From assembly GCA_002686945.1 (NCBI GenBank), contig NYYZ01000037.1, positions 124,001 through 188,000 on the forward strand: a stretch of DNA of 64,000 nt. The letters are read 5' to 3'. Positions 58,220-64,000 of this stretch are shown one piece after another. This stretch comes from Planctomycetota bacterium (lineage in GTDB: Bacteria; Planctomycetota; UBA1135; GCA-002686595). Below the pieces are notes generated by a model. The model was not told the DNA's origin. It did not search any database and was given only the letters and a program-made list of their open reading frames with translations. Made by a program: the position numbers and the translations under genes. Positions within the stretch are counted from its first letter, which is position 1; each line of letters begins with the position of its first letter.

Positions 58220-60472
58220 TTGGCCTGCCAACCCCCTACCCTCGACGATGTGCTGTTCCTGCTTGGATTCCTGTCCGCTTGGCTGCTCTGGGGCCTTGGC
58301 TGGTCCGAAGGAAGCCACCTATTCGAATTACCGGCGGACAACCCCCTGCGCACCCACACTCTGGTTGCGGCGGCCCTGGCAGTCATCGGACTCGCCATGG
58401 CAGTGGTCCCCAGAATGTTCGCGGGACCACGCGGAGCGCTGCCTTGGATGTGTGGTTTGACCCTGGGCATCGCAGCCTGCGGCCTGTTGCAACCTATCAG
58501 CGCGGACAGCGCATCTGGACCTGGAGCTTGGATCTTGCTTGCGATCCTGCCCCTCTTGATTTTCAAGGGGCGGAACCAGGACCCTGACGCAAGAGAACGA
58601 TCGGACCCTCTGCCGACCCTTGGAGAGTCTCTGCCTGTTGCCCTGGGGGGGATTGGCCTTGGCCTCGCCCTGACCGCGATCGCCACGCCGATCACACGCA
58701 TGTTGCCGCCCGATGGAGCAGACCAGGCGATAATGGTGGTCACGTTTCTTGGACTCACGACCTTATCCCTATGGTTGCTGGGGTCTTGGCTCGGCAAACA
58801 AGAAGAAGAAAGGGAAGCATCGCGCCTGCTGATCTGTCTATGCCTGGGAGGTTTGGTCTGCGCGTTGAGCCTGCGTTCCACCGCCAGCCTCACACGGCCT
58901 TCGGGCCTGCGCGAAGTCGTGGGCTTGGTGGGACTGGATGTAGCGGACGCAGGAACATGGGCTTTTGACCTATTGATCACCGTCGTGGCCCTGGGACCTC
59001 TGGCCCTGCTCTCGGGTTCCTTGCTGCATCTCGCACATCAAGGTCGCATGTTCCTGGCGCTGTTGGCGGGAACCGGAGTAGGCATTGCTATCGAACCATT
59101 GATCTCTGAGGCCTTTACCAGCCCGGATGCTGCCTTTGCTTCCAGTTGGCCAACCATCGCAGTGGCAGGCGGCATTTGCATGGCCCTTGTAGGAGCCATC
59201 TGGAGACCCCAGAACCTGACCATTCTGGCCGCAATCAGCGGAGGCCTCGCCCTCTGGTGGTTTGCCCCAGGACCCGCGCCAGTACTCAAAGCTTGGGTGC
59301 GTTTCGCCACACAACCCGAGTGGGTGGTGGAACACAGCGTGGGTGAGATCGCCTTGACCCCGGGCCATGAAGGCAACCCACGAGTGACCCTGGACCAGCG
59401 TGCACTGACCGGTGCCAGTGTTCGCGCAGGCATCGATGCCAAAATCCTGGCCCGCAGCGCAAAGGACCTTTCCTTCGCTGCCGAAATTCCAAGTGCTTTG
59501 CTGGTGGGGCAACTTGATCTGCCCAGGTCTCTGGGCTTGATTGACCTGGGCTTTGATCACGCCGACAGAACGGCTTTTTTTCACGCAGCCATGCCGCGCC
59601 TGGAAAAGGAACTTTTTGAACAGGCCCCTGCCGGCCGGATTTCTGGAGAGATCTTGACGCCCGGTAGCGCCTGGAAACGCATGCAGGACGGCGCCTATGA
59701 CCTGGTCCTCGTGCCCGCAATTCCCGAACGCACGCCCACCCTCCCACTTCTGACCGACCTGCCTCCAAGGACCCGCGTGATGGCATGGCTCGACGGAGGC
59801 GCGGCAGTGGCGCGCATGCGCTTGCCCAAGCGCATCTTGCTGGTGGCGGATGGAGTATTTGACCTCTGTGTTGGCGTACAACTTGCAGGTGCAGACCGGG
59901 ACGAAGATTGGTTCACCCCAGGACCCGCAGCGCAGGAGCCGATCGCATTGCAGCGTTTGAGCAAGCGCCCTGCAGCCTGGCCGAATCTCTATCGGGCACT
60001 GCTGCTGGAACGCTGCGCTGCTGGAGAAGAGGCAATCGATGACGCCCAGCCCCGCGCTGATTTCCTGCGCGCCCTGGCTACCATGCTACGAGCCCAGAAA
60101 CCCTCCAACCCTTTCGAATCCCGGGCCGAGGCCTTTGAAATCAACAACAACCATATGGCCGAATTGGCGGCAACGGTGCATGCGGGAGCAAGCGGCCGAT
60201 TCGTTGAAGAGACAGTCTTCGGTATTGCCCGGGTGCTGGTAGAAAAACGCAGAGTCGAGGCGATTCAAGACTACCTGGGACCTATCAGCACAGCATGGGG
60301 CAGGCCCTTGGAATTGGAACTCGCCCTGGCTGCGGCAGACATTGAATCCCTGGATGCTCAATCAGCCCTGAAACATCTACAGGGATTCGTGACATCTGAC
60401 CCACGCCTGGAGTCACTGCAGGAGGCTGCTGAGGCGCTCCTGGGGGCACAGGAAGGCCCTGACGGGGACTGA
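58220..60472 (+). CDS. Large polytopic membrane protein with C-terminal soluble domain, unknown function
   Basis: Product of 750 residues from TTG 58220 (GTG 58250 also possible). Residues 1-360 form about ten membrane helices; 370-560 carry a soluble alpha/beta-looking domain and the rest is helical. The stretch SLGLIDLGFDHADRTAF, then MQDGAYDLVLVPAIP, is faintly like a degenerate spermidine-synthase fold with a membrane domain, as seen in other bacterial proteins. I cannot confirm this. No signature residues for polyamine or SAM binding stand out. It appears to be a single-gene unit. Confidence 0.5.
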   Translation: MACQPPTLDDVLFLLGFLSAWLLWGLGWSEGSHLFELPADNPLRTHTLVAAALAVIGLAMAVVPRMFAGPRGALPWMCGLTLGIAACGLLQPISADSASGPGAWILLAILPLLIFKGRNQDPDARERSDPLPTLGESLPVALGGIGLGLALTAIATPITRMLPPDGADQAIMVVTFLGLTTLSLWLLGSWLGKQEEEREASRLLICLCLGGLVCALSLRSTASLTRPSGLREVVGLVGLDVADAGTWAFDLLITVVALGPLALLSGSLLHLAHQGRMFLALLAGTGVGIAIEPLISEAFTSPDAAFASSWPTIAVAGGICMALVGAIWRPQNLTILAAISGGLALWWFAPGPAPVLKAWVRFATQPEWVVEHSVGEIALTPGHEGNPRVTLDQRALTGASVRAGIDAKILARSAKDLSFAAEIPSALLVGQLDLPRSLGLIDLGFDHADRTAFFHAAMPRLEKELFEQAPAGRISGEILTPGSAWKRMQDGAYDLVLVPAIPERTPTLPLLTDLPPRTRVMAWLDGGAAVARMRLPKRILLVADGVFDLCVGVQLAGADRDEDWFTPGPAAQEPIALQRLSKRPAAWPNLYRALLLERCAAGEEAIDDAQPRADFLRALATMLRAQKPSNPFESRAEAFEINNNHMAELAATVHAGASGRFVEETVFGIARVLVEKRRVEAIQDYLGPISTAWGRPLELELALAAADIESLDAQSALKHLQGFVTSDPRLESLQEAAEALLGAQEGPDGD

Positions 60473-60582
60473 GACAAGTACCCACTTGACCCTCCCGCAT
60501 GCGCGTCAGAGGGGTATGCTAGAAGGTAAGCCCCTGTGGCTGCTCCCGCCGCATCCGCGATCAAGATCACAATGGTGAACCG

Positions 60583-61179
60583 ATGAAGCCTGCATACAAG
60601 ATTCTTCCCTACGCAGCCTTGCTCCTACTGGCGCTTACACCACTCCTCACGGCCCAGATTCTACGTCTCACCCTAGAACAGATGGTCGAGCGAACCGACG
60701 GTGCTGTACATGGCACTATCACGGCCAGTCATGTAACCCACCTGCCAGAAACCAAAGACGGCGTGGACATGTTCTTCACCACATTGACCATTGAGGGTGA
60801 AAACCTGATCTCGGGCCAATCGCAAACGATCGCGGTCAGCTTCCCAGGAGGCTTTGTTGATGAACACACAGGCGTCTGGAACTCGGAAGCACCCAGCACC
60901 GACGATCAGCGCATTGGCAACCGGGTCGTGGCCTTCTGGAAGGTTTGCGACGATCTCGGGGGCGGCTTCAGCGGCAACGCGCTTTATACCTCTCATGGGG
61001 GTCTGTTTCGCACTTTTGAGGACAAGCGCGGCCGCGCCATCGTGCTTGGACGCGGCAAAGGCTACGCAGTCGAACTCAACCAGCGCCTGCCGGTTCTGCG
61101 CAAGAGCATCAAAGGACTCGATCGAGCCAAACAAGAACGCAAGACCGAAAAACGCAAGAACAACAACCGCAACTTCTGA
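60583..61179 (+). CDS. Secreted protein of unknown function, paired with the metalloprotease
   Basis: Product of 198 residues. A signal peptide (ILPYAALLLLALTPLLTAQ) precedes LTLEQMVERTDGAVHGTITA, a compact beta-rich region with VVAFWKVCDDLGGGFSGNAL, and a basic Asn/Lys tail. It lies 12 bases upstream of the metzincin gene and is likely co-transcribed, so it could be its inhibitor, chaperone or substrate. No family was recognised. Confidence 0.65.
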   Translation: MKPAYKILPYAALLLLALTPLLTAQILRLTLEQMVERTDGAVHGTITASHVTHLPETKDGVDMFFTTLTIEGENLISGQSQTIAVSFPGGFVDEHTGVWNSEAPSTDDQRIGNRVVAFWKVCDDLGGGFSGNALYTSHGGLFRTFEDKRGRAIVLGRGKGYAVELNQRLPVLRKSIKGLDRAKQERKTEKRKNNNRNF

Positions 61180-61191
61180 TTCTCCACCGAG

Positions 61192-62529
61192 ATGCGAGTA
61201 CGCTCAATCCCCCCCTTGGTTCTGATTGGCTCTGTCCTGACACTGGCCCTTGTGCCGGGCGGCGGCAGCTACACACTCCTGGGGCACAACCTAGATTTCG
61301 GAGCTCGCGACTTTCGCGTATTCAATGACTTCGAAGACGTCTCCGCCAACGACAACACAACTCCCCACGCAAACTTCCCAGGAGCCCTGGGGGCAACCCT
61401 GGCGATTTGGAAGGCAGGAGTCGAATGGGGCAGCACGCTGCACGGTGATGGGTCCGGCGACCCAGCCCAGTTCGATGGTATAGGGAGCGGTGGGGCGAAC
61501 TTTGATTTCAGCTACCAGGGTCTGGCCACGAGCCCCGGGCCAATCTGGGGCAACACCCACTCTGTGCTGCACGCCAGCGACACCGGACTTCTAGCTTTTA
61601 CCGAGTTCGCCAACGGAGGCTGGCGCATTCGCTACTACGAGAATTGGAATTGGGATGACGGTCCCGGATCGATTGGCCCGAACACCTACGACCTGCAGTC
61701 CGCCGCAACCCATGAGATGGGGCACGCACTGGGTCTAGGCCACTCGACCCAGATCTTCAGCACGATGTTCTCATCCATGACTGCAGCCACCACAAGTTGG
61801 CGGTCTTTGACCCTCGATGACCGCCAGGGCGTGCAAGCGATCTACGGACCTGCAAGTGCAAACAAGCCGGTCATCACGAGCGCGTCCTTCGATGGCTTGC
61901 GTGTGCATTTGATCGGTTCAGGCTTCAGCGGCACAGGGAACGAAGTCTGGTTCACCAGCAAGGGACCCAGTTCTTGGGGCTCTTTCCCCAAAGTCACCGG
62001 AGTCAACTCAGACGGCACTAGCATCACTGTCGTGCCACCCCCTGACGCGGGTAGCGGTGATGTACTGGTGCGCAACACCCTGTCAGGCTTTGAGGCCCTG
62101 TCGAACGCCTGGCCCATTACCCTGGCCTGCTCAGCGGTCAACAACTACTGCCCCACCACCGCCAATAGTTCCGGCGATGGTGCAGTGCTTGGAGTCAACG
62201 GCTCCCAAAGCGTACAAGCCAACGATCTTGTGCTAACCGCCAGAGGCGTTGCAGCAAGCCAATTCAGTATCTTCTTCTACGGTCAGAACCAGACCAGCGC
62301 ACAGGTTGCTGGCGGGACGCTCTGCGTGGGTGGGCCCTTCTACCGACTTGGTGTGAGCCAGGCAAGCGCTGCAGGGGACGTGCTCTATGCCCTCGACCTG
62401 AGTACCCCACCAGATCCGGCAGGTCAGATTCAGGCAGGCCAGACCTGGAACTTCCAGCTTTGGTACCGGGATCCGGCGGGCGCGGGAAGCGACTTCTCCG
62501 ATGCCCTGTCGATTCCCTTCTGTCCCTAG
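61192..62529 (+). CDS. Secreted metzincin-type zinc metalloprotease with planctomycete-type C-terminal domain
   Basis: Product of 445 residues with a signal peptide (VLIGSVLTLALVPGGG). The active site is THEMGHALGLGHSTQI (HExxHxxGxxH, ~178-188) and the Met-turn lies in FSTMFSSM. A following IPT/TIG-like beta-sandwich (~225-310, VITSASFDGLRVHLIGSGFS) precedes a C-terminal ~110-residue domain with paired cysteines (CSAVNNYCP at its start, SIPFCP at the end). That domain recurs in secreted proteins of planctomycetes as I recall them. Substrate is unknown. The short upstream secreted gene is probably its partner. Confidence 0.85.
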   Translation: MRVRSIPPLVLIGSVLTLALVPGGGSYTLLGHNLDFGARDFRVFNDFEDVSANDNTTPHANFPGALGATLAIWKAGVEWGSTLHGDGSGDPAQFDGIGSGGANFDFSYQGLATSPGPIWGNTHSVLHASDTGLLAFTEFANGGWRIRYYENWNWDDGPGSIGPNTYDLQSAATHEMGHALGLGHSTQIFSTMFSSMTAATTSWRSLTLDDRQGVQAIYGPASANKPVITSASFDGLRVHLIGSGFSGTGNEVWFTSKGPSSWGSFPKVTGVNSDGTSITVVPPPDAGSGDVLVRNTLSGFEALSNAWPITLACSAVNNYCPTTANSSGDGAVLGVNGSQSVQANDLVLTARGVAASQFSIFFYGQNQTSAQVAGGTLCVGGPFYRLGVSQASAAGDVLYALDLSTPPDPAGQIQAGQTWNFQLWYRDPAGAGSDFSDALSIPFCP

Positions 62530-62542
62530 GCGTCCAATCGAC

Positions 62543-63289
62543 TCAGTTCTTGGCGTTTAAGTTGGCTTTGGCTTTGGCTTTGGCCTTGCGCCGCTGAGCC
62601 ATGCGCAAGTTCAGGACCTCTACAAGAAGGGAGAAGCCCATGGCGAAGTAGATGTACCCCCGAGGCACATGGAAGCGAAGACCGTCCGCTACCAAAGTCA
62701 CGCCAACCAGCATCAGGAACGACAAGGCAAGCATCTTGACAGTGGGATGCTTCTCGATGAAGCCACCGACCCTGCTCGCAGCCAACATCATCACGCCCAC
62801 CGCAATCACCACGGCGATAATCATCACGGCGATCTGATCCACCATGCCGACCGCAGTGATGACCGAATCCAAGGAGAACACAACGTCAAGCACGAAGATC
62901 TGGATCAAGACGCTGCGCATGGTCTTGGGCGCCGCAGAGGTATCATCCTCAACAACCCCTTCCATCGTGTGATGAATCTCCTTGGTGCCTTTGGTCAGCA
63001 AGAACAGTCCGCCACCCAGCATGATCAGATCGCGGCCGGAAAAGTCATGGCCCATGAGTTCGAATAGATGCTGATTGAGACCCATGACCCACGAAACCGC
63101 CAGCAGCAGCAGGATGCGTCCGCCCATGGCCATTGCTAGTCCGATGATGCGCGCACGGTGCTGATCTTCAACAGGAAGCCGCGCCGCCAGCACCGAGATA
63201 AAGACGATATTGTCGATCCCAAGTACGATTTCAAGAGCGGTCAGGCTCGCCAGGGCAATCCACGCTTCCGGTTGTGTGATCCAGTCCAT
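62543..63289 (-). CDS. TerC family integral membrane protein
   Basis: Product of 248 residues with about seven membrane helices. The two conserved metal-binding acidic motifs are in EIVLGIDNIVFISVLA and VLDVVFSLDSVITAVG. TerC relatives have been linked to tellurium resistance and to manganese export or metal supply for secreted enzymes. The C-terminus is a basic KAKAKAKAN repeat. It converges on the metalloprotease gene with 13 bases between them. Confidence 0.93.
   Translation of the reverse strand: MDWITQPEAWIALASLTALEIVLGIDNIVFISVLAARLPVEDQHRARIIGLAMAMGGRILLLLAVSWVMGLNQHLFELMGHDFSGRDLIMLGGGLFLLTKGTKEIHHTMEGVVEDDTSAAPKTMRSVLIQIFVLDVVFSLDSVITAVGMVDQIAVMIIAVVIAVGVMMLAASRVGGFIEKHPTVKMLALSFLMLVGVTLVADGLRFHVPRGYIYFAMGFSLLVEVLNLRMAQRRKAKAKAKANLNAKN
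62562..62585 (-). repeat. Hexanucleotide repeat in the 3' end of terC
   Basis: TTGGCT is repeated three times and followed by TTGGCC on the plus strand, encoding a Lys-Ala repeat in the C-terminal tail. Slippage would change the tail by two residues without a frameshift. Confidence 0.85.
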
Positions 63290-63292
63290 GAG

Positions 63293-64000
63293 TTAGCGAT
63301 TTCTGCGAAGTGCCTTGGCCGCCGCTAGGACTTCAGTTGGAGTACGGTCAATGTGATTGCCCAGGCCCACTTCAAAGAGGGCGTCCAGACATAGGCCCAC
63401 GAGGCCCACAAGTGTCGGATGCAGACGATCCGGTTGAAGAATCTCCTCCCCTCCCGGGGGCCAAGGGTGGCCGGAAATTTCTCTGGGCCCTTGGTTTAGT
63501 TTGGTCTGGGAACTGCGCAGGTCATAGAAGGCCACGCGAGGCCGAGCCTCGGCCCACTCCAGGACTTTGCGGTCCAATTGCGCTTGAGTGTCGATCGCTG
63601 GCACCTGTCTCGCACTCAACATCAAACCGATGGCTGCAGTCATGTCGGGGATGCCCCCCACGATGATCGGGCAATCGATACGATCCATAAGATCCAAGCC
63701 GCGGATCAGGAATTCCATTCGCTGCTCTTCCCGTCGGCTGCCGTAGGCGAACCAAAAAGGAAAGTCGAGGGCGATCACCAGGGTCGGATCAAACTCCAGC
63801 ACCTGTTCCATAGCGATGCGACCCTTGGTCAAGGGCCGCATGAAGAACATGGACGAGGCGATTGTCAAGACCTTGGAACTATCCAACCCCAGGGCAGCTG
63901 AAGTCACTGTGCCCAGGTCCTGATTCAATCCGAACCCCGCTGAAGCCGACGCACCCAAGACCAGCACGCGCTCGAACAGACCCTCTTCCCGCCAACGGGG
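63293..64000 (-). CDS. SGNH-hydrolase-like protein, 5' truncated by window
   Basis: The frame stays open to the right edge, so the N-terminus lies outside; 235 residues are visible. Block I is VLVLGASASAGFG with the nucleophile Ser, and DRLHPTLVG carries the catalytic Asp/His pair. LVIALDFPFWFAYGS and PIIVGGIPDM are also typical of this SGNH subgroup. A start at GTG 63967 would remove residues needed for the fold. It lies 3 bases upstream of terC, which suggests co-transcription. Substrate unknown. Confidence 0.75.
   Translation of the reverse strand, partial: PRWREEGLFERVLVLGASASAGFGLNQDLGTVTSAALGLDSSKVLTIASSMFFMRPLTKGRIAMEQVLEFDPTLVIALDFPFWFAYGSRREEQRMEFLIRGLDLMDRIDCPIIVGGIPDMTAAIGLMLSARQVPAIDTQAQLDRKVLEWAEARPRVAFYDLRSSQTKLNQGPREISGHPWPPGGEEILQPDRLHPTLVGLVGLCLDALFEVGLGNHIDRTPTEVLAAAKALRRNR

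Noticed and set aside
58177-58587. Short plus-strand frame at the start of the 750-residue gene
   Set aside because: It is in a different frame and has no membrane or domain pattern; the long frame from 58220 is better.

Overview
The window looks like a chromosomal segment of a free-living Gram-negative bacterium, most likely a member of Planctomycetota. This is inferred, not proven. The supporting signs are a GC-rich sequence, two outer-membrane beta-barrel proteins ending in Phe, a secreted metzincin protease with a C-terminal domain of a type I associate with planctomycete exoproteins, and many housekeeping genes separated by long lineage-specific secreted or membrane proteins. I see no insertion sequence, prophage, plasmid or CRISPR array. 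Two tRNA genes are present, Phe(GAA) and Val(UAC), both with an encoded CCA end.

Layout. 1-9243: ribF (cut by the left edge), a porin with a strong terminator, arfB, a DUF971 protein, tRNA-Phe, a small outer-membrane protein, two membrane genes, an SDR oxidoreductase, a DUF2203 protein, a QueD-like enzyme and an EF-hand repeat protein. 9244-15323 (+): a compact operon of a two-gene transketolase (C-terminal half first), an S41 protease, tsaD, larB and carA, mostly with overlapping starts and stops. 15320-29730 (-): a dense co-oriented block. In transcription order it reads tpiA, secG, yicC, gmk, coaC, coaB, ftsK, a motor-less FtsK-like gene, rimO, pgsA, pgpA, a degenerate PP2C-type sensor, a MazG-like gene and priA. 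Most neighbours overlap by a few bases.

29853-41352: an HD hydrolase, a carboxypeptidase-regulatory-domain protein, a cysteine desulfurase with thiI (4-thiouridine in tRNA), a GT-C-like membrane protein, a regulator pair (a degenerate NtrC-like protein followed by an intact OmpR-type regulator), a THUMP-like methyltransferase, tRNA-Val and ugd. 41406-46085: a gene-poor stretch, an ECF sigma factor with a small membrane-anchored partner, a TPR protein, a DUF523 protein and a methyltransferase. 46128-49164 (-): a three-gene set of VTC-domain protein, DUF4956 membrane protein and CotH-like kinase. 49399-58156: envelope and polysaccharide functions (two SGNH-like proteins around a flippase, a UPF0104 membrane protein, a HEAT-VWA protein, a family 2 glycosyltransferase) and mutY. 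58220-64000: a large membrane protein, two secreted proteins including the metalloprotease, a TerC protein and a partial SGNH-like protein.

The observations most worth following are the motor-less FtsK paralogue translationally close to ftsK, the VTC-DUF4956-CotH trio, and two regulatory proteins whose catalytic residues have been lost (the NtrC-like protein and the PP2C-like sensor). All functional assignments come from reading motifs by eye; no database search was run.
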